DNA of 64,000 nt from Oscillatoria sp. SIO1A7 (GTDB lineage: Bacteria; Cyanobacteriota; Cyanobacteriia; Cyanobacteriales; Laspinemataceae): positions 97,199 to 161,198 of the forward strand of contig JAAHFN010000025.1 of assembly GCA_010672965.1 (NCBI GenBank), written 5' to 3'. Numbering within the stretch: position 1 is the first letter of the stretch; each line of letters begins with the position of its first letter. The notes beneath the pieces were generated by a model. The model did no database searches. It saw only the letters and a list, made by a program, of their open reading frames with translations, and was not told the origin of the DNA. Position numbers and translations under genes: made by a program. This document shows, one piece after another, positions 43,544-53,096 of this stretch.

Positions 43544-45757
43544 CTAAACCACACGATAAATAAAGCTAAGAGTAGCCCAATGATTGACATCTAGGTTCCA
43601 GTCATCTGCAGAGATACCAGAGGATTGTACCGAGCTGCTGCTGGCTTCGTTCAAGTCTCGCAAAACCGCTCCGGCAAAAGCTAAGGAATCGCGCAGATCG
43701 ATCGTTCCCTGCATATCTCTTTGAGAAGTCATGGCTCCTGCCAATACCATAAATGTCTGAGTAAAGGGACTGGTACTGCAAATAATATGAGCTTCTGCTA
43801 GTCCAGGGGGACCATTAATAGACCAAGGAGACCCTCCGCCCTCCTTGGGAATTGTCAAGCTAGTACCTGGGGGAATAAGGTTCTGTTCGAGCTGAGGGCG
43901 ATCGCTAGAGTCGGAGGGAGAATGGAAAAAAGGATATAGAGCGAATGTGCTGCCGTTGCTATGCAAGCCAAATAACAAGCAGTAAAGTGGTTTTTTACTA
44001 TAATTGAGCAATTGGTAGCGAATGCGACTGCCTTGAGGCAACGATAAAATACTACCCTCTACACCTTCTGTAGAGAGAACGCCTTTTGACGGCACAGCCC
44101 AAGGCGCTCGGCGAGTAAAGGCTTGAATCAGTCCCTTTTTCTGGGGTTCTAACATTTCCAGAGTTGCCCTTACCCCCAGACGAGAAGAACTCTCATTAGC
44201 TGTCGTGCGAATTAACTTTGCCGCTCGCAGAGTTTGTAGTTTTGGAACTAACCTTAGTGCTGCTGATTTAATTGCCTCGCCACCTTCTCCCATAGTATTG
44301 CGCAGTAGATTTTTTCCCGGAGAAAACAAAGCATAGCTTCCTTTGGGAATGGAAGCCAAAGCAACTTTTGGATTCTGACCCAGGGCTTTGCGCACCGGAC
44401 CGAACAGACAATCAGCAGGTGTATCTCCCGCTACTACTGCCGATACCTGGGGAATTGAAGCAAAAGCACTGGTGGCATCTACTCGCTCAATGCGTTCTAA
44501 GCTGGGGTCTAGACCTACGGTAAGTTTAAGATTGCGAGGTATGACTCGAATCGATTCCTGTAGAAGTTGCCCTTTTTGGAGGGGAATTTCTGCTTTGCCT
44601 ACAATTTGCGCTTTGGCTCGCAAGCCATCCCGAGAACGAATCTGCAATAATGCAGGTGTAGGTGTCAAATCATTGTTTTTATTGTTTTGGGAAACCACAG
44701 AGAAAATGGAGTTTTCCCCGTAAGAGTCTAGAACCTTCGCGGGCAATCCTCCCAGCCAGACTTGTCCGGTTTTGCCCCCTTCTTCCACAAGAGCGATCGC
44801 CCCATCTGCACCGGGCTGATATGGGGGGATGAAGATACTATTCCAAGTACCGGGATCTTGACCTTGGGCAACCTGGGGTTGTTGTTCCTCTCCAGTTATT
44901 TGCTGTACGCTACAGGAAGTTTTTTGAAGGCTGAATTTTAGGGTTGTAGCTGGTGTGGCTTCCCATAAATGCTGGGTCAAGGCATAGCTGAACAGTCCCG
45001 CACCGAAACCATTCCATCGGGTCTCTGCCGCTAATTGCTCTGGTCCTGTTGCAGTTATGATGATTCCAGGAAGCGGACTTTGCGACCCCCTTTTAGATGT
45101 AATTTTCAGCTTTTCGAGCAGAGCTATTTCCTCCCTGCTGGGTTGTGCTGTTGGCGTGCTAGGGCGAGAGCGAATCCGCAAATTTCCTTGTAAGTTGCTA
45201 CCTGGGTAGGCGAAGCAAGTATCCAAAACCGCGATCGCCCTAGAAGTAGGCAGCGATCGCAGCAACAGCCAAAGAGTCTCCGTCAGCAAGTCATTAACTT
45301 CCTGCCCATCTGAGTTTGGCACTCCTCCATCTACCGGCACTAAACTGCTTGCTCCTTCTGGGGAGTTTGCCCAGTTCAAACGACGACCGTAACCGCTAAA
45401 ATGAAACACCACTACATCGCCAGAACGAGTCTGCTTGCCAAGGTGGTCGATTAAGGCTTCCTCTATGTTCGCCCTTGTGGCTCGATCGTCTGTCAGGGTG
45501 ACAATATCGCTTTTGTTAAAGCCAAACCTATTTTCGAGCAGTTCCCGTTGCAGGTCCACATCGGTCGCGCAACCGGCAAGGGGCGTCCCATCTGGATACT
45601 GGTTAATACCCACCAGTAGGGCCAACTTGCGAGCAGTTGGTTCTGCCAGAGCTTGGTAATAACTAGAGCTAGAGCGCCACAGTAAAGTCTCGCTAATTCC
45701 CAAAGCAGCCAGCAAACCGCTGGCTCGTTGCAGCAATTTCCTTCTATTGACTCCCAT
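43544..45757 (-). CDS. Caspase-like (orthocaspase) protein with replaced catalytic His
   Basis: A 737-residue protein. A twin-arginine-like N-terminus (MGVNRRKLLQRASGLLAAL) suggests Tat export. The p20-like domain starts KLALLVGINQYPDGTPLAGC. The place of the catalytic His reads FHFSGYGRR, with Tyr123 where active enzymes have His in SGHG. The Cys is kept at 181 in LDTCFAYPG, though the usual following His is Phe. This resembles non-canonical cyanobacterial orthocaspases, which may be inactive or regulatory. The remaining 450 residues include a DUF4384-like beta-rich region (QGSRIRYQLLNYSKKPLYCL). ATG 45778 is an alternative start. Confidence 0.82.
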   Translation of the reverse strand: MGVNRRKLLQRASGLLAALGISETLLWRSSSSYYQALAEPTARKLALLVGINQYPDGTPLAGCATDVDLQRELLENRFGFNKSDIVTLTDDRATRANIEEALIDHLGKQTRSGDVVVFHFSGYGRRLNWANSPEGASSLVPVDGGVPNSDGQEVNDLLTETLWLLLRSLPTSRAIAVLDTCFAYPGSNLQGNLRIRSRPSTPTAQPSREEIALLEKLKITSKRGSQSPLPGIIITATGPEQLAAETRWNGFGAGLFSYALTQHLWEATPATTLKFSLQKTSCSVQQITGEEQQPQVAQGQDPGTWNSIFIPPYQPGADGAIALVEEGGKTGQVWLGGLPAKVLDSYGENSIFSVVSQNNKNNDLTPTPALLQIRSRDGLRAKAQIVGKAEIPLQKGQLLQESIRVIPRNLKLTVGLDPSLERIERVDATSAFASIPQVSAVVAGDTPADCLFGPVRKALGQNPKVALASIPKGSYALFSPGKNLLRNTMGEGGEAIKSAALRLVPKLQTLRAAKLIRTTANESSSRLGVRATLEMLEPQKKGLIQAFTRRAPWAVPSKGVLSTEGVEGSILSLPQGSRIRYQLLNYSKKPLYCLLFGLHSNGSTFALYPFFHSPSDSSDRPQLEQNLIPPGTSLTIPKEGGGSPWSINGPPGLAEAHIICSTSPFTQTFMVLAGAMTSQRDMQGTIDLRDSLAFAGAVLRDLNEASSSSVQSSGISADDWNLDVNHWATLSFIYRVV

Positions 45758-45850
45758 TTGCTGTTCCTGACATCCCACTGTTAGCTTATGAGCTTATATT
45801 GTCATCCCGTCGGGGATTAACTGCAACTGACTTAATAGAACCTAATAGCA

Positions 45851-45889
45851 AAGAGCTGCAATGAGTGCATACACTCATTGCAGCTCTTT
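45851..45889. terminator. Perfect 17-bp bidirectional terminator stem
   Basis: AAGAGCTGCAATGAGTG (45851-45867), loop CATA, and a perfect complement (45872-45888), followed by TTA. It lies just after the stop of sat on the minus strand and ends that transcript before the caspase-like gene. Confidence 0.75.
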
Positions 45890-45906
45890 AGGCCACATCC
45901 CGACTC

Positions 45907-47088
45907 TTAATAAGATTCCACCGGAACCCGCATGGCGCGAGCCAGCTCTGCGGCTACCTCGGGACGAGAAAACTCTGGCGGTGGTAATTGACCGCTGCGC
46001 AACATTTCCCGTACTTTGGTTCCCGACAGGTGAATCCGCTGTTCCGGGTTGCTGGGGCTTGTCTTGCTCGTTGCCATCCCCTGGGTCACCGTGCAGAAGA
46101 AGGCATGCTCGAACTTCATTGGTGTTATGCCCAGTTCGCTCGGTTCAAATTCGTTAAAAATATGCTGAGCGTCATAAGTGCCGTAGTAGCTGCCCACTCC
46201 CGCATGGTCGCGGCCGACGATAAAATGGGTGCAGCCATAGTTTTTTCGCAGCAGGGCGTGGAAAATCGCTTCCCTTGGCCCTGCATAACGCATGGCCGAT
46301 GGGTTGATCGCCATAATCACCCGGTCTTGCGGAAAATATTTTTCGAGCATTATTTCATAGCAGCGCATCCGCACGTCTGCTGGGATGTCATCGGCTTTGG
46401 TCGCACCGACTAGGGGATGCAGGAATAAGCCATCGACAGTTTCCAGGGCGCATTTCTGGATATATTCGTGGGCCCGGTGGATGGGGTTGCGGGTTTGGAA
46501 AGCAACTATAGTTTTCCAACCTTTACTGACAAAGAGCGATCGCGAGTCAGCCGGGTCAATTTGGTATTTGGGAAACAAGGGATGAGGATCTCGTTGCAGC
46601 AACCACACTGGCCCTGCGAGATTTATATGCCCTTGGTCGTATAGCACTTTCACCCCAGGGTGCTTGACATCCTCGGTGCGATAAACCGAAGATGCTTCCA
46701 GAGCTTTGTTGTAGCGATATTTTTGCGTCAGCTCCAAGACCCCTACAAAGCGACCGCTGGGATCGTCCAAGCGCACCCAGCCCCCTTCCTTAAGGGGTTC
46801 CGCTACTTCCTCGCTGACAGGAAGAACAATCGGAATCGACCAGGGCAGACCGTTGGCCAAACGCATATCCGTGACGACCGGATCGTAATCTTGCTGCTCC
46901 ATAAAGCCAGCTAACGGACTAAAGCCGCCAATGGCAATTAGGATTAAATCCGAGAGACTGCGAGGAGTAAGCTGGACCCGGGGCAAAGATTCCCCTTGTT
47001 CTAGAAATTCCTGCTTCTGAGCAGGTGTGGCAATTCTATTTATCAAATGGCCGCCGTGGGGAGCAATGCCTTCTGAATGCTGACTCAA
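45907..47088 (-). CDS. sat: Sulfate adenylyltransferase
   Basis: A 393-residue ATP sulfurylase that makes APS from ATP and sulfate, the first step of sulfate assimilation. Signatures: [20 protein letters not shown], the catalytic [13 protein letters not shown] (QxRN and HxxH), [10 protein letters not shown], and [14 protein letters not shown]. The start is a TTG at 47086-47088 with an AGAGGA ribosome site about six bases upstream, giving [13 protein letters not shown]; no ATG fits the family N-terminus. Length is normal for the homo-oligomeric form. Its leader is G-rich repeat. Confidence 0.96.
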   Translation of the reverse strand: MSQHSEGIAPHGGHLINRIATPAQKQEFLEQGESLPRVQLTPRSLSDLILIAIGGFSPLAGFMEQQDYDPVVTDMRLANGLPWSIPIVLPVSEEVAEPLKEGGWVRLDDPSGRFVGVLELTQKYRYNKALEASSVYRTEDVKHPGVKVLYDQGHINLAGPVWLLQRDPHPLFPKYQIDPADSRSLFVSKGWKTIVAFQTRNPIHRAHEYIQKCALETVDGLFLHPLVGATKADDIPADVRMRCYEIMLEKYFPQDRVIMAINPSAMRYAGPREAIFHALLRKNYGCTHFIVGRDHAGVGSYYGTYDAQHIFNEFEPSELGITPMKFEHAFFCTVTQGMATSKTSPSNPEQRIHLSGTKVREMLRSGQLPPPEFSRPEVAAELARAMRVPVESY

Positions 47089-47119
47089 GGTAATTCCTCT
47101 TTATGTTTACTGCAAATGA

Positions 47120-47370
47120 TTTTGGGCATGGGGCATGGGGCATGGGGCATGGGGCATTTGGCATTGGGACCAGTAAATTGGAGGACAGGGGACCGGTAAA
47201 CCGGGGAACCAGGAGACCGGGAGACCGGGGGACATGGGGCAGGAGACCGGGAGACCGGGGGACATGGGGAAAGTGAATAGTGAATAATTGGCTTTCTTAA
47301 CTCTTCACTTTTCACTTTTGACTCCTCCCATGCCCAATGCCCAATGCCCAATGCCCCCATGCCCCATGCC
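47120..47370. repeat. STRR-like repeats between sat and mnmA
   Basis: GGGGCATGGGGCATGGGGCA units (47126-47165), a pair of GGAGACCGGGAGACCGGGGG units (47210-47265), and CCCAATGCCCAATGCCC units (47331-47370). The outer arms are again complementary. No gene is supported. Confidence 0.7.
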
Positions 47371-47377
47371 CAATTTC

Positions 47378-48448
47378 CTAAACTTCAATAATCCCGCCAC
47401 CCTGAAGCATATCGCCATCGTACCAGACAGCGGCTTGACCGGGAGTTACTCCAAACTGGGGTTCGTCGAAGATAAGTTTGGCTCTGGTCGCCTTGGTCTC
47501 TTGCCCTTCTTCAGCTAGAGGAATTAAAGTTACGGGGACCGGACGAGTCCGATAGCGAATTTGGACTTGAGTGCGAATGGGGCTCGCCGGTGGGGGTATA
47601 GAGACCCAGTTAACTCTGGTTGCGGTGCAATCGGGCTTCACGGCAGTAGCGCGATCGCCTACAATTACTCTATTCATTGCCGGGTCCAACGCCACTACAT
47701 ACAAAGGCTCCGCCGCCGCCACCCCAATTCCCCGACGCTGACCGATGGTATAGCGATGAATGCCATCGTGCTGTCCGAGAACCCGCCCTTCGCGATCGAC
47801 AATATCCCCTTTTTGTTGGTTAATATATTTTTCCAAAAAGTTCTGCATCGACCCGTGGGCTTCAATCAAGCACAGATCTTGGCTTTCAGGCTTATCTGCC
47901 GTTTTCAGCTCGTACTTGGCGGCCAGTTGCCGCGTTTCGGTCTTAGGGATTTCGCCCAAGGGAAACAAGCATCCCGACAGCAGCTCTTGGCTGAGGTCGT
48001 ATAAAAAATAAGACTGGTCTTTGTTGGCGTCTGCAGCTCGCCACAACTGATAGCGATCGGTTTTCTCGTCGTATTTTATTCTGGCATAATGTCCGGTAGC
48101 GATTTTATCAATGCCCAATTTTTCCCGAGCGTAATCCAGCATCGGGCCGAACTTGACTGCCTTGTTGCATTGAGAGCAAGGCAGGGGAGTTATACCATTG
48201 CTGTAACCAGCAACCAAATAATCGACTATATTGGTTTGGAATACTTCCCGGCTATCGACAATGTGATGGGGGATGCCCAACTGCTCGCAAATAAAGGCCG
48301 CATCGACCATCCCCTCAGAGCAGCACTGACCCTTGCCCTTCATTAGCCAAAGGGTCAGACCAACGACTTCATATCCTTGGTGATGTAGGGTTGCAGCCGC
48401 TACGGAGCTATCCACCCCACCGGAGAGGCCAACGACAACCTTGTTCAT
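47378..48448 (-). CDS. mnmA: tRNA-specific 2-thiouridylase MnmA
   Basis: A 356-residue enzyme that thiolates U34 of tRNA-Lys, -Glu and -Gln with ATP and a relayed sulfur. The PP-loop GLSGGVDSS is at residues 7-15. The first catalytic Cys is in [11 protein letters not shown] and the second in the [13 protein letters not shown] block. The [15 protein letters not shown] segment ([13 protein letters not shown]) and the C-terminal beta barrel are present. GAGG lies five bases before ATG 48448. Length is normal. Confidence 0.96.
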   Translation of the reverse strand: MNKVVVGLSGGVDSSVAAATLHHQGYEVVGLTLWLMKGKGQCCSEGMVDAAFICEQLGIPHHIVDSREVFQTNIVDYLVAGYSNGITPLPCSQCNKAVKFGPMLDYAREKLGIDKIATGHYARIKYDEKTDRYQLWRAADANKDQSYFLYDLSQELLSGCLFPLGEIPKTETRQLAAKYELKTADKPESQDLCLIEAHGSMQNFLEKYINQQKGDIVDREGRVLGQHDGIHRYTIGQRRGIGVAAAEPLYVVALDPAMNRVIVGDRATAVKPDCTATRVNWVSIPPPASPIRTQVQIRYRTRPVPVTLIPLAEEGQETKATRAKLIFDEPQFGVTPGQAAVWYDGDMLQGGGIIEV

Positions 48449-48564
48449 GTAAACCTCACTGGACTTAACGCCTATTGTTCCATAAACAATAACAAATTAG
48501 GATAGTGGATAGTTTCTAACTAGCCGTCAACTGCTAAAAGTAAACTGCTAGCTATTAAAAGACT

Positions 48565-49401
48565 ATGATAAAGAATTTTGGTGTTTTGAGAATAACCGCT
48601 GCTTATTTACTGTTTGCGATCGCCGGATGGCTCGGCAGTTCCCGTCCGACAAGCGCCGAACCGCTCCGAAAACCCCTGAGAATAGCTCAAGGTTTTGAAT
48701 TTCCCGATGATTCTAGCTTCCAGCGCAATCATAGGGAAAGATTTTATCAAGATCCAGAGCTTCTGCCGATCTACGAGCCTAGACTAGACAATTTTTCTCC
48801 CCCGCCCAGCATTGAGGAGACAACCTCCAAACTCTACTTGGTTTATATTCCCGGAGATAATCAACGCATTCTAGAACGGGTTAGGTTGGTGGAACCGGAG
48901 GCTTTTCGCTCTAATTATCGAGGACGAAGGGTGATTCAGGCTGGGGTATTTAGCATTCGCTCTAATGCCCAGCGGCGAGCCCGAGAGCTGGAGCGAGATG
49001 GCGTGCGGGCGGCGATCGCTACTTTAGAAGAGACTCGGCCAGAGGTATCGTTTAGGGATAATTTTGATGGCGAGTTTATTCCTCCTCCTTTTGAGGACGA
49101 CGATTTATTGTCCGACACTTTCCCTTCGGAGCTGCCAAGAAACGGGTCTTTTGATAACCAAAATGCCTATGTTGTAGTTATCCCCAGCAGCAGGCCGGAC
49201 TTACGAAGGATTGCCCAGCTTGCTGTTGACGCCGGAATTAGCGAAAACGAAATAACTGTCCGAGAAGAGCCGATCGGTCTTCACGTCGAAATTGGACCGT
49301 TCCCTAGCAGTACTATCGCCCAACAAGAAAGCAATTTACTGCGTCAATTCGGCCTTGATGCCCGAGTCTATTATCGGCGATCGAGACCCTTGATTCCCTA
49401 A
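48565..49401 (+). CDS. Exported protein with SPOR-like repeats
   Basis: A 278-residue protein. It has a signal peptide (ITAAYLLFAIAGWLGSS, cleavage near SAE). Residues about 85-150 form a first SPOR-like beta-alpha unit (VIQAGVFSIRSNAQRRAREL, with the QxGxF-type motif), and 195-275 a second (YVVVIPSSRPDLRRIAQLA, then HVEIGPFPS). SPOR domains bind denuded peptidoglycan at division sites in bacteria. The linker is acidic and Pro-rich. It is probably periplasmic. It is divergent from mnmA with 116 bases between. Confidence 0.7.
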   Translation: MIKNFGVLRITAAYLLFAIAGWLGSSRPTSAEPLRKPLRIAQGFEFPDDSSFQRNHRERFYQDPELLPIYEPRLDNFSPPPSIEETTSKLYLVYIPGDNQRILERVRLVEPEAFRSNYRGRRVIQAGVFSIRSNAQRRARELERDGVRAAIATLEETRPEVSFRDNFDGEFIPPPFEDDDLLSDTFPSELPRNGSFDNQNAYVVVIPSSRPDLRRIAQLAVDAGISENEITVREEPIGLHVEIGPFPSSTIAQQESNLLRQFGLDARVYYRRSRPLIP

Positions 49402-49639
49402 TGGTTATAAAAGCAAAGGCGCGGCCATGCAAACAAAGCCTCTTGATGCTCCTTTCTGTTCTTTTTACAAAAGTTAAACGATCGGGATCAATAAGAGTCA
49501 TTTTTTTGAGATTAAGTTATAATTTATTTGCAACCCTTAGCTGTGGTTTTTGGCCAACTGCAGTCTGGGGCGATCGCCAGTATAGAGGTAAAAAAGCCGT
49601 CGAAACTCTAAAGCGCACCTATACCAGAGAAGAATATCT

Positions 49640-50236
49640 ATGACGCCCGCTGCGAGCAAAACGCACCTTTTGTTGGAGAATGTGACCTGGGCAGATTATC
49701 AAACCTTGCTCAAAGGGTTTGGCGATCGCCCCCAACTGCGATCGTGCTATCTAGAAGGAACTTTAGAAATTATGGCCGCTTCTCCCGAACATGAAGCTAT
49801 CAAAAAAAATATCGCTCGCTTGATTGAACTCTATGCTTTAGAAAAAGATATTCGCTTATTTAGTTGCGGCTCGACAACTGTTCGCAGAGAAGCGAAGTCC
49901 AGGGGAGTAGAGCCCGATGAAAGCTACTGCATCGACAGCCGCAAAGCTATTCCAGATTTAGCGATAGAAGTGCTGATTACCAATGACGGCATAGATAAAC
50001 TAGAAATATACAAGGGCTTAAACGTTCGCGAGGTGTGGGTTTGGAAAAATAAAGGATTCAGCCTATATCGAATGCGTGTTTTCACTGAAGGTTACGAGGT
50101 AATTAGGCGCAGCACTTTGTTTCCCGACCTCGACCCCAATACCCTGGCTAAGTATGTCAATCCCGAGCGAGAGCCGCAAATGCTCCAAGCCTTTCGTCAA
50201 GAAATTTGCCGCGAAGCTGCCGACAATTTAGAGTAG
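49640..50236 (+). CDS. Uma2-family (DUF820) putative endonuclease
   Basis: A 198-residue protein of the usual Uma2 length. It shows WADYQTLLKGFGDRP, CYLEGTLEIMAASPEHEAIK, the catalytic-like ESYCIDSRKAIPDLAIEVL block with D, E and K in PD-(D/E)xK order, and the GLNVREVWVWKNKGFSLYRM strand. Nuclease activity is not proven for the family. An 80-codon open frame just upstream ends in YTREEYL, a motif seen at the start of many Uma2 proteins, but in another frame; this may be a relic. The gene stands alone. Confidence 0.82.
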   Translation: MTPAASKTHLLLENVTWADYQTLLKGFGDRPQLRSCYLEGTLEIMAASPEHEAIKKNIARLIELYALEKDIRLFSCGSTTVRREAKSRGVEPDESYCIDSRKAIPDLAIEVLITNDGIDKLEIYKGLNVREVWVWKNKGFSLYRMRVFTEGYEVIRRSTLFPDLDPNTLAKYVNPEREPQMLQAFRQEICREAADNLE

Positions 50237-50452
50237 AATAAACCAACATTGGTTATGAATTATGGAAGCGATCGCCAGCGATCGCCCCTTTATTTTTAAA
50301 AAAATTAAAGTTGAACTACCTACGCAAGACTTAACTTTGGCTTTTACGGTCATTCTATGCTATTTATAAGACCATATTTTCATTGTAATGCAAGTTTGAC
50401 TGCCTTAAATATTGCAAAATTCGAGCAGCACATTTTGTACTCTTTGCCACAT

Positions 50453-50527
50453 CCTTGCCCTGTAAGGGTTTCAGAGATTTTTGGGTTACAGTTTGGGTTA
50501 CAGTTTGGGCACAGTTTGGGCGCAGTG
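50453..50527. repeat. Iteron-like array A with conserved leader
   Basis: A leader CTTGCCCTGTAAGGGTTTCA (from 50454) and AGATTT are followed by GGGTTACAGTTT twice, GGGCACAGTTT and GGGCGCAG: direct units of 11-12 bases. The same leader precedes array B at 54679. A hairpin with CTTATTGA follows both arrays. Confidence 0.7.
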
Positions 50528-50547
50528 GCATTTTTTTTGACAACAAA

Positions 50548-50570
50548 ACCCCCTTATTGACTAAGGGGGT
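50548..50570. terminator. Hairpin after array A
   Basis: ACCCCCTTA (50548-50556), loop TTGAC, and TAAGGGGGT (50562-50570): a perfect 9-bp stem. The following run is T-poor (CTGCTTTTA), so terminator function is uncertain; it may be part of the repeat site. Confidence 0.5.
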
Positions 50571-50595
50571 CTGCTTTTAGATTTATCTTTGAGGG

Positions 50596-50907
50596 TTATT
50601 CGCCGGTTTTGCCGTTGGCCCGTTGGTCTAGCAAGTAGTTCCAGATTTGCTTAACCTAGGCTTGCATTTCTCGAATCTCAGCTTGCATTTATCTCATCCC
50701 TTGTCGGTTCGCTTCGGCATTTTCTGTATTGCGCAAAACAACGCCAGCAAGGTTATTGACGGCTGCTTCGGTAATTGCCGTCATTGCCTGTTTTTGGGCA
50801 ACGCGCTCAATGGAGATAGTTAGTTTATCCAGGTGAGAAGAGAGCAGGTTAATCGACTCTGTATTGCGATCGGCGATCGCGGCGGCATTGGCGAGTAGTT
50901 TTTGAAT
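50596..50907 (-). pseudogene. Degenerate coiled-coil protein gene
   Basis: One minus-strand frame reads QKLLANAAAIADRNTESINL, then HLDKLTISIERVAQKQAMTA, AEANRQGMR-stop-MQAEIREMQA-stop-VKQIWNYLLDQRANGKTGE-stop. The heptad-like helix and the YLLDQRANGKTG end match small cyanobacterial coiled-coil proteins. Two internal stops and two stops directly before the open part (TAATAA) show that the gene is dead and lacks its N-terminus. Confidence 0.7.
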
Positions 50908-51212
50908 TTATTATAGCCTATATTCCGCACTACAAATGTAGCATAAAAAATACATCAGTGTTATTCAACTTCTTAAGACCTCAAAAAAGGCAAAACATTG
51001 AAAGATTGAGGAATAATTTATCGTTAACTCATCTATAACACTCATCTATACCCTCAAGGTTAACGTGCTTTGCATAAAATTTACTATAACTACCCTAAAA
51101 ATGCTCGCAACTAAACCACTCAAATGTCAAAGATATCCAAGCTATTCAAAGATTTTTTAGACGGCTTTTTTTACTATGCTACTAAGGGACTAGCAAGAAA
51201 ATAAAATACCAG

Positions 51213-52426
51213 TTATCCTCCAGGTATTATTGTTACGTCCCATAATGGCAACTCCACCGATGGATGCCAAAACTCAATACTACGATCCAACTTTTCTTGC
51301 GATGGCTTTATTCCCGTAGGATCATTTCCTTCTACCAGTTTGATTATTGGCTTTGTGACCTTCCTAGTCATATTTTTAGCCCTATTACTGTTTCTATAGA
51401 ATCTAAAATTGCTCCATTCCAAAAATTCTCACTCGCAAGCCCAACATCTCTCAATTGGATTATATTTACTATGGTAAGGAGGATAATATACTAACCTTAT
51501 TTTTAAATTACTATACTGGCAAAATTATACCATCCTTTTTATAAATTGACTTCTATTACTTCTAGTAGCACTTCCTCCGTCTAATTCAATCATAATTTCG
51601 TCGTATTCTCTATATTCTTCACTATTTTCGTTCCACCACATATACAGACAATCTACTATGAAATCACTGGTTTCTTTGCTTTTGCCAAAATAAATCCATA
51701 ATCTATCATTGGCAATATCTAGAATACCAAAAGGTATTAACACTGCCGTTGGGTTGTAATCGTGGTCTAAAGCATTGAGAGGTTCTCTAGTTCTGTCGTA
51801 CCCCCCTCTTGAAAACTCTCCTACCCTTACTTTTGCCTTGGTATCAATAGAGATCCTCAAACAAAGTGGATTCTCAAGGCAAGCCTTTTTTGCTTACGAT
51901 ATATCCTCAAAAAATGCATCTGTTTCCGGTATTTTTTTGAGTGGCTTTATTTTTTGTGTTTTTTTAAAAGGTAACCCATTCTATTTAAGATTGTCCCGAG
52001 CGTTTGACGAGATGGTAATTGCTCTTCTCCATATCCAAATTCTTCCTTTAAACTTTCTCTTACCGCTCGTGCGCTGGTTCTAGCATAACAAAATACTGTT
52101 TGAAATTTCGGATCTGCCTGGGATTTACCATCTACCAGAGACCGAATGTCTTTTTCTAATTTCAGGTCTTTTTCCTCTGTTCTTTTTCTCCCTTTAGCTC
52201 TATCGTTATCGTAACATATTATTCCTGTTTCGCTCTCTTTCATTCCCTTTGCCACTGCCTCTCTTGACCATCCCATATAGCTTTCTGCCTTTCTAGGACT
52301 TCCATCAAAATAATCCCAAGTAGCTTTAGCCATAAAAGCTCTTTTCTTATGGCCTGTTAATTTCATTGAAGCATCTTTAAGAGTTGCTTTTAGTTTAGAA
52401 TCTAGTTGTGTTTTTGTGCGTGCCAT
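51213..52426 (-). pseudogene. ISAzo13-family transposase, multiply broken
   Basis: The N-terminal part (52426 to about 51950) reads LTGHKKRAFMAKATWDYFDG, QADPKFQTVFCYARTSARAV and LPSRQTLGTILNRMGYLL, as in ISAzo13-type transposases. A shift in an A-rich run near 51950 leads to the second frame, which has a stop (TAA near 51895) and then LRISIDTKAKVRVGEFSRGG. After KRMV-stop the sequence still reads KIRLVYYPPYHSKYNPIERC, then shifts again twice to reach NMTRKVTKPIIKLVEG. At least four lesions make it inactive. Terminal inverted repeats were not identified with confidence. Confidence 0.85.
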
Positions 52427-52812
52427 TATTTTTTTGCCTCTGAGTGCCTGTAAGGAAAAGTTATTACCTCGCGACCTGTATGCACCAACAAAAGCCAGAC
52501 AGTATTAGTTTTTTTTTTATAAATTTACTGTCTATAATTAGCAAAATATTGACTCATTTTTACATTACATCTAATCTAAATCATTTGCGTAACAATTTTT
52601 AGCCCTGGCGCTTCGCGCCACCCGCTTACAATTGCACGCTCTGATGCAGGGCTTTATACAATATAAGAACCCAGGAGCCCCAATAATTGGGCCTATATTA
52701 ATATAGGGGGCCATGCCAAAAATCATTGCTGTTTCTCAGTTTAACTGGTATATCTTTTTTTTGCAACTCCCTAACGACTTCATTTTCCGTCTAAGACTTA
52801 ACTTGGATAGAC
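52427..52812. other. Spacer downstream of the transposase relic
   Basis: About 385 bases without a supported gene. It contains a GGCGCTTCGCGCC hairpin (about 52609) and an imperfect GGGCCTATATTAATATAGGG palindrome (52689-52708). The upstream inverted repeat of the ISAzo13 relic may be here but cannot be fixed. Confidence 0.45.
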
Positions 52813-52840
52813 CCCCACGTTTGCCAGCGTGGGGCTTTTT
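52813..52840 (+). terminator. Rho-independent terminator
   Basis: CCCCACG (52813-52819), an eight-base loop, CGTGGGG (52828-52834), then CTTTTTG. The stem is the same as at 16315-16342. No gene on the plus strand ends just before it, so it may belong to a small RNA or to a decayed transcript. Confidence 0.55.
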
Positions 52841-53096
52841 GTTTAAGCTTGGGTGAGTCTGAGAAGAACCCTAGGGTTCCGACACGGGGTCGCAGGGATT
52901 TGCAGACTCCAGCAGGTGTAAGCCCTGATGTAGCTACACAACAAATGAACAAAAAATACGCAACGCCTTACCACGGGGTTTGCCTTAAAGATTTAATAAG
53001 CAGTTTTCAAGAATCGCAAAAATATTTTTACAGCTAAAGCCTAGTTTTATAGTTGCGTCTAGGCTTATGCTTATAGAATCGCTATCACGCAATTAC

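Noticed and set aside
49401..49643. 80-codon plus-strand frame ending YTREEYL before the second Uma2 gene
   Set aside because: The Uma2-like end motif is in another frame than the gene, the rest is unlike any protein, and it overlaps both neighbours; possibly a relic of an older Uma2 start.
50453..50527. Plasmid-type replication origin at the iteron-like array
   Set aside because: No replication initiator gene is nearby and the leader recurs at 54679, so an origin cannot be supported.
52849..53037. 62-codon plus-strand frame after the CCCCACG terminator
   Set aside because: It has no ribosome site, low-quality composition and no repeat or domain feature.
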